Source of the DNA: Nansenia antarctica
Taxonomy: Eukaryota; Chordata; Actinopteri; Argentiniformes; Microstomatidae
NCBI GenBank assembly: GCA_963989245.1
Contig: OZ022349.1
Coordinates: 3,621,415-3,685,414 of the forward strand
DNA: 64,000 bases
Direction: 5' to 3'
Part shown: in pieces, positions 52,833-63,480 of the stretch
How the letters are laid out: the number at the start of each line of letters is the position of its first letter
Numbering within the stretch: position 1 is the first letter of the stretch
The notes under the pieces: model-generated
Database searches by the model: none
What the model saw: only the letters and a program-made list of their open reading frames with translations
What the model was told of the DNA's origin: nothing
Position numbers and translations under genes: made by a program

Positions 52833-53250
52833 TTATGCTCACAGCCACTTTACTACTTGAACTATCTATTTTATTACTAGTTATACTGCTAATTGTATCC
52901 TGTCTTATTTGTCACTTATGTCCTGTACTATTGTTGCTTTTTACTTTTTAATTTGTAACTTGAAACTAGGGAGTGTTTCAGGGTCAACAGGTGGAAAGTT
53001 CGTAACTGTCAAATCTTCAGATTTAAATCCAATTGAACATTTCAGTTCCTGATGATAAGATTTTAGGCAAAAATAACTGAACATGGCTGTAGTACAGGCC
53101 TGGCAGAGCTTCGCCAGAGAAGATACCCAGCATCTGGTTATCTATCTATAAAAAGTGTTTATATTAAACCAATGAATATGCAAATATCCTCGAATAAAAG
53201 ATGAGGATCTCTATTTTAACCTCATAGTAATTGGTTGATTTAAAATCCAC

Positions 53251-53273
53251 ACACACACACACACACACACACA
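53251..53273. repeat. Short (CA)n run
   Basis: Eleven CA units. Confidence 0.9.
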
Positions 53274-53717
53274 CTGACCGACATCAACAGTGCATTCTAC
53301 CACATTACGATCTTGTGTAAACGTCAACGTTTATCTCTTGTCTAAGTCAAAGCTTAGCTTAGCTACCTCTGTCATAAACATGCCCCTCGTGTCTGAGAGC
53401 TGTGCCATATGGGAGACGTGCCAAATTCTCCTCCAAATGAACCACGTTTCTACCCCACCTGCCCCCCTTGCCTCGGCCTGCCATCAACAGGGATACATTG
53501 CATTCATCAACACTAATGGCTTCACCTAAATTTGATTTGTTTCTCCTAAGTGGCCGGGATTTTTCCATTAACTCCAATGAGTTAACTGCATTATCATACC
53601 CGGTCGGATGTATTTTGTTTCGTGTTTAATGAATATTAATATGCTAACATTCATAGCACGAGGAATAATTATGGCCAGAGCATTTGAGCAAACAAAATGG
53701 TGCACATAGATCAAAAC
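53274..53717. other. No gene seen
   Basis: Unique sequence. Frames on both strands are unrecognised. Confidence 0.4.
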
Positions 53718-53725
53718 AGCAGCTA

Positions 53726-53984
53726 AATGGTAAATGGACTGACTTATATAGCGCCTTTATCCAAAGTGCTTTACAACGGCCTCTCATTCACACACACACC
53801 AACGGCGGCAAGCTACCATGCAAGGCACCGGCTCGCTCACTCACTGGGAGCAATTTGGGGTTCAGTGTCTTGCCCAAGGACACTTCGACATGTGGCCAGC
53901 CGGGGCTCGACTCGAACCGCCGATCTGCCAACCTTGCGATCATTAGACGACGGCGGCTCTACCTCCTGAGACACAGCCACCCCT
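53726..53984 (-). mobile_element. tRNA-derived SINE, family 1, copy 9
   Basis: Full length on minus with GGGTGGCTGTGTCTCAGGAG head, B-box (with a 5-base GAGTC duplication beside it) and a TATATAAGTCAGTCCATTTA tail. Target duplication agcagcta at 53718-53725 and 53985-53992. Confidence 0.95.
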
Positions 53985-53992
53985 AGCAGCTA

Positions 53993-55132
53993 TAAAGACA
54001 AAAGATATGAAAGAGAAATGGAGAATGTTGGTGGCACTTCAAAATGACGGTATAAAGCCTACCCTTTCTAATGGGTTTCTAAAGGGGTTTCACTGTTTTA
54101 GTTTCATTGTATTCCTAATTGTTTATGTCTGGCTGGTTCTCACCTCGAGCAAGAAAACACTTCTCCCGGTAATAATTGAGAACAGAGTGTAGGCCTATGA
54201 TGCAGAGACTTACAGAAGGACTTAGCTACCATGTCAAGGGTATTGTTAAAGTTCCTGTAAGCAGGCTCCATAAGCAATTTCACAGGATTTGGTGGGGATT
54301 TGGGCAATTAAACCATCCTCAAGACTGACAGTGTATTAGGCTCTTAATGGGATTTAAAGCTAAATGCTCCATATTGTGAACATGTGAACATCTTCAGATA
54401 GTCTTTTGTGAAGTGTGTGCAATCAACGAAAAGACTAAAACCCCTCTTATACCAGGATGCACAATAGAAGGAGAATCCTACAAATCAAAAGATTATACAT
54501 CTGAATGCTGATGGTGAAATTAATGATTCAAATTAATGTTTAAACACGTTGCCTGGAACTATAGCTGCAGTTTCCTCAAAGGTCTAAACACAGAACTGTC
54601 AAAATCTCTTCTCGAAACTGGATTCTTTCCACCAAAGCAACACACACAACTATCGTATTAATATCTCTTACAGAGCATAATATATATTAACACTGGTGTG
54701 CTAAATTTAAAACACTAACATGAAAATAGTATTTATGTTTTGTCTTCATGAGGCCATGGTACATATTCAAATGTATACAATTGTGTAGAAACTGTTTCCC
54801 TCTTCTCCTTTTTTAAAGTTTGGCCCAACACAGGTTGCAATTTTATGATACATTTTTACGGTACATACAGTATATATGCCGTATATATACTGTATACATA
54901 CTTTACTGTATATGCTGTTGGTCAAAAAACCTGACCTTTGAAATGTCACACTGACCAAGGAAGAGTCCATGCACAGTGACACAGCCAATTTCTAAAAGCT
55001 TTACTTCCAAATGCAATAAAGGTTAAAGGTCACTCAGCATCAGTGTTCTCATCAACTGGTCTCAGGTCAGGTTATATTACCTCATCATCTGGTCTCAGGT
55101 CTGGGTCAGGTTATAATTAATATCCCATCAAC
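53993..55132. other. No supported gene over about 1.1 kb
   Basis: Unique AT-rich DNA with a CTCATCATCTGGTCTCAGGT tandem pair at about 55048-55102. Confidence 0.4.
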
Positions 55133-55146
55133 GTCACACATTATGT

Positions 55147-55914
55147 CTGTCTTGGCAAACTCAACAAGAAACCAAATACAGTACCATTCCTTCACAAACA
55201 AGGAAAAAGAGCCCAATTTCTCCTCCCTAGAGAAACTCAGCCATCCCAACATGGGTTTGGCTCCCATTCCCCCCAGAGGAGAAACATGAGATGACAGTCA
55301 TGGCCTGCACAGCTGAAATCAATTCACAAATCACCCAGCAGCTCACCTGAACAATCACCACTCCCTTTAGTCTGCAGTCCCACAGTGGAGGATTCAGTTC
55401 AACAAACACACTGTGGTAGGAACATTTGCCTATTGCAGTGCTGTGCTCAAACCAACTGTTTGCAGAGACCAGAGTGGCTGACGGTGAGATGACTTGGATG
55501 TGTGTTGTTGTTTGTTTGATATCTTGGATTTGTTTGATAGCCAATTGGTTGCTGTTGGGTGTTTGATATCAAGTTCAGTTCATGGTGAAGTTAAAGGGGC
55601 GGTACATCATTTTGGAATGTTTTATTGCATTGTAAATGTATAATGTTTTATTGCATTGTAAATTCTTTCATATTGTTTCTTAGCCGCTATATTTTGTGTT
55701 TATACCTTTTCAAGGTTTTTCACCTACTACTACTGCTACTACTTGTAATTCTGATGAAAAAGAGACAAAATTAAGTCCAAAATAAAAGGAGAAAGATAAT
55801 TGATGTCTGGTCATTGGATGCAAAAAGAGTGGAGTCCCAGTGAAACTCTGGTCAAACGGTCAAAGCCCTTTCAAGTTAGGGGAAGCACAGAAAACCAACA
55901 CATAACGTGACAAT
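55147..55914 (+). repeat. Duplicated segment D, copy 2, flanked by 14-bp direct repeats
   Basis: 768 bases matching the two flanks of the Harbinger-like element in copy 1. gtcacacattatgt occurs exactly at 55133-55146 and 55915-55928, the form of a target duplication. This suggests that segment D itself inserted here as a unit. No poly-A or terminal inverted repeat was seen. Confidence 0.9.
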
Positions 55915-55928
55915 GTCACACATTATGT

Positions 55929-56321
55929 TTTCCCAGTGTGGGAAAAATGCCCTTGTGTGCCTTAGAAAACCCTGGACACACACACACTCACACACACATC
56001 ACCACAGACGTCCACCATTACCTCCAGGAGGCAATGCTATGCGTAGGGGTGGCGGTCATACACTCTCCACTGCCATGCTGAGAAACATCACTCAATCAGA
56101 TTCAGAAATAGGTGAATATGTTTGGGCAGAGAAAGAACGGTGGTGAACCTGGGGGTGGTCATTGAAGCAGGCGCAGACCAGAGAGCAGCCCGGTGGAAAC
56201 TTCCATTATCCCAACTGACAACATACAGAGCTCTGGTTGCCATGGCAACACTTCCTGCTGAGGAATGTTATTGTACAGCTGAGCTAGAAACTGAAGGAGT
56301 CGTATTACTTCAGTAATTACT
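55929..56321. other. No gene seen
   Basis: Short CA run at 55978-55997. Otherwise unique. Confidence 0.4.
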
Positions 56322-56745
56322 TCACTTACATTTACATTTTAGACATTTGATTTGATTTGATTCGATTTTAATTGATTTCTATTAGGAATTTACAATAATT
56401 TACACATCATGACACTAAGTAAAATGTCCAGAGGATAGCACTTGAAAGCATTATTTAAAACACTTATTTCCTCGATGGAAACATCAAATGAATAAAACAA
56501 AACATCACACGTCCTAAAACAAATAAAAACAGCATAAAAACAGCATAAGAACACAGCATAAAAAAACAACACAATTTAAAACACACAACATGGAAACATA
56601 AAGTGAAACCAAACAAAACAGAATCATCCTCTCTTTCTTAAGGGTGAGCCATTAGTTCTCCCCATAAATAAGACATTTAGCAGACGCCTTTATCCAAAGC
56701 AACTTACAACAAATACTAACTAACCATCAGTCATCGCAAGATAAT
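56322..56745. repeat. 'ATTTAGCAGACGCC' repeat, copy 4, split by a retroelement
   Basis: ACTTACATTTACATTTTAGACATTT (56324-56348 in parts) continues at 56671 as AGACATTTAGCAGACGCC and TTTATCCAAAGCAACTTACA. The two halves join to the same order as copies 1-3. Confidence 0.8.
56349..56670 (-). mobile_element. LINE/SINE-type insertion, 322 bp, with target duplication agacattt
   Basis: Direct repeat agacattt at 56341-56348 and 56671-56678. The left edge is GATTTGATTTGATTCGATTT, a tandem tail when read on minus (compare 10858). The interior is A-rich with ACAGCATAAAAACAGCATAA units. Consistent with a 5'-truncated retroposon on the minus strand. Confidence 0.7.
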
Positions 56746-57405
56746 TATTATTTCATTTTGTAATAATGATTTACAGTACATAAACTGTAGAGGGGGTGGA
56801 GAGATCTCAGGAGGAACTTGTATGATGGCACCATGACCAAGACCTCCTTAACACACGGTGTTAGCACGGTACAGCTGCTATGTCCTCATGTTGTTCTTCT
56901 GAACGACACGGTCGATGGGGGAAATGCTGATGCTGTCAATTCCTCGGAAGACCACCTGGTCTTCAACTATTTGGGTTTTAATTTCCCTCAAATGGTTGGC
57001 ATATCTGGGAAAAATAACCTTTGTGTTAAAAGAGAGGGGGGAGGTGGGGAGGGGGTTGTGTGTGTCTGTGTGTGCGTGTGCATGTGTGTATGTGGGTGGC
57101 GGGGGTGGGGGGCAATCAGCAGGAACAACATGACCCGTTGAAGTTTATTTTAGAAAATGGTAAGTGATGTGAGTGCTGTGAGTTTGAGTGTGTGCTGCAA
57201 AGTGGTCCGATCGTTTGCTGCAGAAAAACTGAAGGAGTTGCGGCCGGCCGAAAAACAGCGCAGGCTTTTGGGATGGTGAGCCTGATGAGATCCCTAGACC
57301 TTGAGTGGTAACTATTGTGAGAGACGTACAGTAACAGGAGAGATGAGAGGTAGAGAGGTGTTTTTCCCAGGATTGTTTTAGAAACTAATTGAAGTCAGTG
57401 TGCAG
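56746..57405. other. No supported gene; GT-rich patch at 57056-57095
   Basis: A 107-codon plus-strand frame (56818-57141) enters the GT repeat and has no recognised domain. Confidence 0.35.
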
Positions 57406-57595
57406 AAGCGCACTGAATTCGGCAAGCACTCCTTCATGCACTTTGCACCCGCTGCCTGGAATTCACTACTTTTAAAAACCTTGTGAGTAACTTGGAATCA
57501 GCCTCATATCGTTCTTGCTCCTGCTTTGTGTGAAAGTCCCATTATTTCACTCTATTGCTCTGACCAGATTGTATTTTGTCTATTTTGTTGTTGCT
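57406..57595 (+). pseudogene. LINE 3' fragment L, copy 1
   Basis: The plus-strand frame KRTEFGKHSFMHFAPAAWN resembles the conserved C-terminal 'RT..GK.SF...AP..WN' segment of fish LINE proteins. The following 3' part (CTTTTAAAAACCTTGTGAGT, CTCATATCGTTCTTGCTCCT) matches 63106-63230 almost exactly. About 45 bases present in copy 2 are deleted here. Confidence 0.75.
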
Positions 57596-57895
57596 ACCCC
57601 TGAAATCACAATCCTGAGAAAAAGCTCTTCAAAGATTTCGTTCTTTTTCACACCTTCACAGAGCCAGGTAATGGGCGGTAACAATACGCTACACATATTT
57701 CATACATGTAAGACAAAACAACATGACAGTGTACTGTAAATTTCTTTAAGCACTGGATATCCATAGAAACCATAACGTTACATTGCTGTAATCACTGTAG
57801 AGAATGTAGGAGACGACTGAAGTAGGGTTACTTACCTATTCTCATCTCCTGGTCAATCAAAAGTTGTGCGGACTTCATTAGACATGTCGTCTCGC
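57596..57895. other. No gene seen
   Basis: Unique sequence. Confidence 0.4.
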
Positions 57896-57932
<37 letters not shown>

Positions 57933-58056
57933 CTCCTCCTCCTCCTCTTCCTCCTCTTCCTCCTCCTCCTCCTCCTCTTCCTCCTCCTCCTCCTCCTCCT
58001 CATCTTCCTCCTCCTCCTCCTCTCACCCTTCCACTTCCTCTTCCTCTTCCTCCTCG

Positions 58057-58093
<37 letters not shown>

Positions 58094-58148
58094 ACTCTTC
58101 CTTCTCCTCTTCCTCTCACTCTTCAATTCCACTTCCACTTCCTCTTCT
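57896..58148. repeat. (TCC)n/(TTCC) polypyrimidine tract
   Basis: TCC triplets with TTCC and CACTCTTCC interruptions. The Pro/Leu and Arg/Lys frames on the two strands are artefacts. Confidence 0.95.
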
Positions 58149-58432
58149 TCTCTGTTCTCCATGCTGCTCCACCGCACCCCCCCCCACCCAACACAGTAAA
58201 GGTCACCCGAGGCCTCTCCTACACTCTGACACATAATTTAAGTGTTTTGCTAATTGAGTGTTAACAGGTGAGAAGTGAGGGAGACCAGTGGGTAGTCAGC
58301 GTGTGACATATTGAAGGCCAGTGTTTTTCCAAGTGAACAAAGTGTGTTAAATGGTTACGATTTGTGCTTAGAGTTTAGCAAGAATGAGATTTAGAATCGC
58401 TATTTGAGTAAAAACACTGAGATTGGGGCTTT
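58149..58432. other. No gene seen
   Basis: A poly-C lies at about 58177-58187. Otherwise unique. Confidence 0.4.
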
Positions 58433-58699
58433 GGGGCGGCTGTGTCTCAGGAGGTAGAGCCGCCGTCTAATGATCGCAAGGTTGGCAGATCAGCGGTTCG
58501 AGCCCCGGCTGGCCACATGTCGAAGTGTCCTTGGGCAAGACACTGAACCCCAAATTGCTCCCAGTGAGCGGGCCGGCGCCTTGCATGGTAACTTGCCGCC
58601 ATTGGTGTGTGAATGTGTGCGTGAATGGGTGAATGAGAGGCTGTTGTAAAGCGCTTTGGGTAAAGGCACTATATAAGTGCAGTCCATTTATTTACCATT
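58433..58699 (+). mobile_element. tRNA-derived SINE, family 1, copy 10
   Basis: Complete: GGGGCGGCTGTGTCTCAGGA head, GGTTCGAGCCCC B-box, body, GGCACTATATAAGTGCAGTC tail and a double TTTATTTACC end. Confidence 0.95.
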
Positions 58700-59394
58700 G
58701 TATTTGGAGTTCAGCAGTCTGGAGTCTTGTTGTTGAAACAGGAGCTTCAGGGTTTCAGACTAGAGAGCATAGTTCCATTGTGACTTGTGTGCGTAGTAAA
58801 ATACTGTAATAAAACTCCTTATCAACCTTCTCATTCAAAACTGAAATTATACTTTAGCCAGAAATGTACTTGGACCAGAAATGGCAGAATATGAATACAT
58901 ACATTTAAAATAGCAATACTATACAACTGTAATATATGACAGAATATCTTTACAGATCGAACAAAGCAAGGTCCTTAGACATGATTAAGCTGGTAATACA
59001 GCCCATAAAGAGTTATGACAGCTGATGTAAAACAGCATATTACTCACCGATCAGAACAGTTAGAATAGTCTAGAGGAGAAGTGATCACACAAAAGCTCTG
59101 TGTGAATTATTTAGTGGACAGTGGTTTTATGAAACTGTCTGGCACTATCCTCCTCTCCCTAAAGCTGATATAAGGACACATATTTCAAAATCAATGTTCT
59201 GTACCAAGGCACATTTGGCTCTCAAAGACTTTATAACGGTTATGATTCAAACATTGTAGACTGTATGGACATCACAATGAATATTTCAATATCGCAATCA
59301 TATTCTTTGGATGTCAACAAAAAAAGTATTAAAACAGATTAAATTACAATTTCAACCACAAGCTTTTGAGGTAAAATCAGAATGAGAATCACTT
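58700..59394. other. No gene seen
   Basis: AT-rich unique sequence. Confidence 0.4.
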
Positions 59395-59828
59395 TTATTA
59401 CCTTTCACTGTACAAGTACACAAGCCCTTAGGTCAGCTGACCAACTGCTGCTGGAGGTCCCTAGGACCAGGCTCAGAACCAGAGGGGATAGAGCCTTCTC
59501 TAAGGCAGCCCCGAGGCTCTGGAACAGCCTCCCCCTCCACGTCAGATCCGCACAGAGCATCGAGGCTTTTAAGAAACTAGTTAAATCACATCTTTTCTCC
59601 CTGGCCTTTGACCTGAGGTGAGCCCCCCGACACTGCACTTTTTGCACTTTTATTTGTATTGCACCTTGTTTTTAGTGTATTTTATCTATTTTATCTGTTT
59701 TTTATCTGTATTTTATCATGCTTTTCTCTTTTACCAGTGTTTTCTCTTTTTATCTGTTAAGCACTTTGGGCGGCTGTTTGTCGTTGTAAAATTGTGCTAT
59801 ATAAATAAACGTTACTTACTTACTTACT
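59395..59828 (+). pseudogene. Non-LTR retrotransposon C-terminus and 3' end
   Basis: The plus-strand frame includes LLLEVPRTRLRTRGDRAFS, KAAPRLWNSLPLHVRSAQSI and EAFKKLVKSHLFSLAF (about 59440-59610), the well-known 'RTRGDRAFxxAAPxLWNSLP...FKxxLKxHLF' C-terminal segment of fish LINE proteins. It is followed by a T-rich 3' part, GCACTTTGGGCGGCTGTTTG, a GTGCTATATAAATAAACG end and a (TTAC)n tail. 5' truncated, and the clade is not assigned. Confidence 0.88.
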
Positions 59829-59869
59829 ACTACATAAGAGTAACATTCATTGGCTTTCGTTCCTCAACT

Positions 59870-60178
59870 CCCTTTGGTTTTTCAGCCACCTATGATGAAA
59901 GAGGGGACATTGTGCTTTTTCCACCCCCTGGTTGGTGTGTTCGTCCCAGGTGAGGTCATTAGTGATGTGAACCCCCAGGAACTTGATCCTGTTGACCCTC
60001 TCTCCACAGCAGACCCGTTGATTATGACGGGGTCTTGTCCCTGCCTCTTCTTCCTGACGTCCACCCCCAGCTCCATGGTCTTGTCTGTGTTGAAAGCAAG
60101 GTTATTGTCCTCGCTGTACTGAGACAGGCGGTCGACCTCACTCCTGATTGCATGGTCCGGTATCCCTCCAGACAACCA
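59870..60178 (-). pseudogene. Non-LTR reverse-transcriptase fragment, frameshifted
   Basis: On minus: DHAIRSEVDRLSQYSEDNNL, AFNTDKTMELGVDVRKKRQG and VIINGSAVERGSTGSS, then after a frameshift a segment like FLGVHITND. These blocks match the region of fish LINE proteins after the YADD box ('YxxEVxRLxxWCxxNNLxLNxxKTxExxVDFRK'). Opposite strand to, and head-to-tail distinct from, the LINE end just upstream. Confidence 0.82.
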
Positions 60179-60480
60179 CATCCTTGCGGTTAGAGTGTCC
60201 GGCCGATCGGCCGATCGGGAGGTTGTGAATTCGATCCCTAACCGAGTCATACCAAAGACGGTAACAAAAAACAAAAAAAGTAAAATGGTACCTGATGCCT
60301 CCCTGCTTGGCACTCAGCGGTTGGATTGGGGGTAAGACCCTGCAACATATCAGCGTCATGTCCAGGGGTTGTAAAACATCACTGTACTTGTACATCAAGC
60401 CGCCTCACGCTATGGAAACATGAAAGGCCTAAGGGCCATTGGGCTCAAGAACCGTTGGTTCCATGTGGCTTACTTACTTC
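60179..60480 (+). mobile_element. tRNA-derived SINE, family 3 (probable)
   Basis: GCGGTTAGAGTGTCCGGCC followed by GGGAGGTTGTGAATTCGATC and CCTAACCGAGTCATACCAAA, then CCTCCCTGCTTGGCACTCAG, is a SINE arrangement I recognise from other fish. The B-box is degenerate (AATTCGATCC) and GGCCGATC is duplicated. The tail ends with CTTACTTACTTC. Target duplication not resolved. Confidence 0.65.
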
Positions 60481-60820
60481 ATGTTCAAAAGTGTCTCTCT
60501 GTCATCTTATATAGCTAGCTACATTGCAGGGTAAAATCACAGTTAAAAAACAATAAAATAAGCAAAATACTGCAATGTTGTTGAGGAGACCATCTCTCGC
60601 TCCGCCATCTTGGGTCCATTAAAACATAAATTCATCAAAGTGAAAACCACTCAGACGTTGGTCAATAAGCGTGAAAATGTGTGACAAGAAAATGTCCAAT
60701 GTGAAACCAGGCTGTCAAATGGCAGATGCACCTAAATTATGGCCATTAAGACCAGAAGAAAAACAGCACGTCTCTCAGAGAAGATGAGACACGCTGCTCT
60801 GAACCAATGTTTGATTGTTA
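60481..60820. other. No gene seen
   Basis: Unique sequence. Confidence 0.4.
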
Positions 60821-60876
60821 CTCCCCCCCCCCCCCCCCCCAAACCTCTCTGATGTGTCGTCCCCCCCCCCCCCCCC
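60821..60876. repeat. Two poly-C tracts (18-20 C) in a short duplication
   Basis: C-run, AAACCTCTCTGATGTG, TCGTC, C-run, GCCAAACACTCAGATGTG. The flanking words repeat. Confidence 0.92.
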
Positions 60877-61332
60877 GCCAAACACTCAGATGTGCGTATT
60901 GATCTGTCTGTCATGTTCATGTTTTTGTGCCCATAACACCCACGAGAGTATGTGGCCTTGGTTTCCTTTCTACTATGCAGATTGTCCCTAGTCTCAGTTT
61001 GTCTAGCATATGTATTGGTACAGACAAACTAATAAAGGTTATTGATAATGGATCAATATTGTGTAATCCACTAAAGGTGTGTTTTTCTTCTTGTAAATGA
61101 AGCCGTAGGATGAGTAAAATAGTTGTTTAGATTCACTTGTGTACTCACTCTTAAACACCCATAGAACTGGGATGGGGTCAGAGTCTACTAGTATAGTTTG
61201 TTAGTACAGCGTAATATTTTGGCCCAATGATATTGTAATAACATGTTTATGAATGCGTTATTACCAGAATAGCTGTAGTTATACATATATAGTATGCATG
61301 TTGTCTGCATTTCTCTCCTGCAGAGCACTAGG
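60877..61332. other. No gene seen
   Basis: Unique sequence. Confidence 0.4.
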
Positions 61333-61411
61333 AAGGCGAGTGTGTGTGTGTTTGTGTGTGTGTATGTGTGTGTGTCTGTGTGTGTGCGTGCGTGCGTGCA
61401 TGCGTGCGTGC

Positions 61412-61442
<31 letters not shown>

Positions 61443-61443
61443 T
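61333..61443. repeat. (GT)n/(GC GT) microsatellite
   Basis: GT run with a central GCGTGCGTGC block. Confidence 0.95.
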
Positions 61444-62003
61444 TTACAGTATAATCTTTCTATGATGTGACCCTGTCGAAGAGAAGAAGGGCCTGTCAGG
61501 CCTAGTATTCTGGGTGGATGGCTAACTCACACTCTATTGCGTTTACACAAAACAGCGCACGCTACATAACCCTATGATAGCCCAGCCAGTAATATGGGAA
61601 AATAGTGTGATTTCTCATTAGCCTCTTAGCGTTCAATAGTGATAATGACCCTTAGACTGAGTCTGTGGCTTCCATTGTCTCTGATGTTAACCATTAGTCT
61701 CGCCTGAGTTAGCTAAATAGCTTGCCGCTTTGTGTTGAGAAACACATTAAACGCCCACGTATAATTCTGCTATTGATTCCTGGAGTTTTAATTTCAAAAG
61801 CCTTCAGCCAGATCTTTGATTCTGCGGTTGACGGTGTTTCAGGGCTGTGTTTTTTGCCTTTTTCACACACAGTGGAGGGGATTGCATTACATTGTGTGTT
61901 GTGTTACGTCCATACTGGTACGCAGGTGTGTCCTTGTTGTGTGTTGTGTTTCCTTCTGTGTGTCCCCTCTCTCACTATTCTTCTCCATTCAGCTGTCCGT
62001 CTG
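61444..62003. other. No supported gene
   Basis: Overlapping Cys-rich frames at 61722-62113 reflect TGTGTT-rich sequence and are not recognised. Confidence 0.35.
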
Positions 62004-62338
62004 CAATGGACCTATCGCTAAGCCACGTCCCCAAAATAGAAATTGTCCAATCATATCACAGCAAAAAGTCACTACAGGCAGAAAACTCGGACAAACAACT
62101 CGCTAATATCTGATGGTGAAAAGCTTCTAGACTAAATATTCTTGTCATCTTTAAAAAAAAAAAAAAAGTCTATTACTTGCTGTGGTAAATCAGAAATCAG
62201 AAATGTTCCAACTCCCAACGCCATTGTAAGTCATTGAATGTCATTCAGACACGGTCGGTCAGTCAGTCACTGTCAGTGAAGCGTTGTTTGTTTGTCCGAG
62301 TTTTCAAAGGGGGCGTGGCTTAGCGATAGGTCCATTGA
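62004..62338. mobile_element. Foldback element, 335 bp
   Basis: CAATGGACCTATCGCTAAGC at 62004 on and its reverse complement ending at 62338, with a second inner pair AAAACTCGGACAAACAAC (62082) / GTTTGTCCGAGTTTT (62288-62303). The interior includes a poly-A and CACGGTCGGTCAGTCAGTCA, which reappears at 63450. No target duplication resolved. Confidence 0.8.
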
Positions 62339-62534
62339 CTGTTCATCCCCGTCATTCATCTTTCATTCCCTGTTCCTGTCCAAACAGAGGGCTGCCCATC
62401 TGCCAATCAGAAGGCTTGTTTAAATACTCCACCAGATTTCCCATTGTCAGTCGACCAGTTAAACTGACAGCTACTGGTGAAAAGTGCAACCAGTAGCCAA
62501 AGTCATTTTTCTGTTCTTTATATGTGCTTAAACT

Positions 62535-62641
62535 ACAGTGTAAGCTTTCAAATGATGTGTCATACATTGAAATCGGAGAGAAATTGAACACGACAGGCGT
62601 ATTTGAATGTTGGTGCACCTCAAACACTGAATGGGAGAAAA
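62535..62641. repeat. Unassigned dispersed repeat R1, copy 3 (partial)
   Basis: GTAAGCTTTCAAATGATG, GTCATACATTGAAATC and TATTTGAATGTTGGTGCACC match copy 1 at 25299-25382. Confidence 0.75.
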
Positions 62642-63019
62642 GTGACTCTAAACGCAGCCACAGCTACAACTGTTGTTTATTATATCGAGTGGGTACTTTA
62701 AAACTTCAAGTTGGTGTTATGAAAAAAAAACGAAAACTAGATATTGTTGACACAATAAGTTTCACTTTCACTTTGTGACCCCTTCGAGTGAGCGTGTTCT
62801 TTGCAAGTTTAACAGTCATGTTGTGTTTGGGCGTGTTGTTCAGTTGACTGAGATTCACTGTGAATATTTAGACTCTGTCTTGTTATTTCAAACACGTGGA
62901 GTGTTTCTGTTTCTCTTACATCCTCCAGTCTCATTCGTTTGTCTCATATTCAACAACAACGTGTTTTGTGTTAGTTTGTTTTGTCACACAAACGCCATAG
63001 GAAACAGGCGAGTAGGTGA

Positions 63020-63390
63020 TATGCTGGATGCACTTTACACCCGCTGCCTGGAATTTATTACAGAGCTTCTGAACCTGAAGGAACTAATTTCTCTTGGTAC
63101 TTTTAAAAACCTTGTGAGTAACTTGGAATCAGCCTCATATCGTTCTTGCTCCTGCTTTATATGAAAGTCCCATTATTTCACTCTATTGCTCTGACCAGAT
63201 TGTATTATTTTGTTTCTTTTGTTGTTGTTGATCTGGTGGTGTTTTATTGTGTAATTCTGCTGTTTGTTTTAACTGTCGAAACTCAATGTTTTAAGCTGCT
63301 GTCTTGGCCAGGCTTCCCTCGGAGAAGAGATCATTGTGTCTCAATGGGACCGACCTGGTTAAATAAAGGCTAAATCAAATGAAATAAAAT
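63020..63390 (+). pseudogene. LINE 3' fragment L, copy 2, with complete tail
   Basis: The plus-strand frame includes LYTRCLEFITELLNLKELIS and LGTFKNLVSNLESAS, a fish LINE C-terminus. The 3' part ends GTCTTGGCCAGGCTTCCCTC, CTCAATGGGACCGACCTGGT and TAAATAAAGGCTAAATCAAA. This is the 'GGCCAGG..CTC...TCAATGRGA...CCTGGTTAAATAAAGG' terminus very common in fish. Confidence 0.85.
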
Positions 63391-63424
63391 ACCCTTGGGT
63401 GTACATTCGCATCACGCAATCTAC

Positions 63425-63480
63425 AGTACCTCATTGAATGTCATTCAGTCACGGTCGGTCAGTCAGTCACTGTCAGGCAA
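63425..63480. repeat. Second copy of the TCATTGAATGTCATTCAG...CGGTCGGTC segment
   Basis: ATTGAATGTCATTCAGTCAC then GGTCGGTCAGTCAGTCACTG repeats 62234-62278 inside the foldback element, with one or two differences. Confidence 0.85.

Larger units (their letters stand above)
49838..53240 (+). pseudogene. Tc1/mariner transposase pseudogene dispersed in four pieces
   Basis: Plus-strand fragments in the correct order: about 49860-49915 with the continuation 50147-50231, including SVKHGGGGAMVWACRAA (the family's GGGSxMVWGC block); 50730-50804, NASKFTGQHFIIDNDPKHTA (the DNDPKHT block with a catalytic Asp); 53005-53050, SSDLNPIEHF (the DxNPIE block around the third acidic residue); 53083-53140, MAVVQAWQSFARED then TQHLV (C-terminus). 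The element's 3' end follows at 53170-53240. Pieces are separated by a telomere-repeat hairpin (49916-50146), a hairpin and MITE (50237-50618) and a LINE end plus minisatellite (50806-52968). It also carries frameshifts and is not functional. Confidence 0.88.

Noticed and set aside
57866..58264. Proline-rich and Arg/Lys-rich frames resembling formin-like or nuclear basic proteins
   Set aside because: They are translations of the TCC/TTCC repeat on the two strands.
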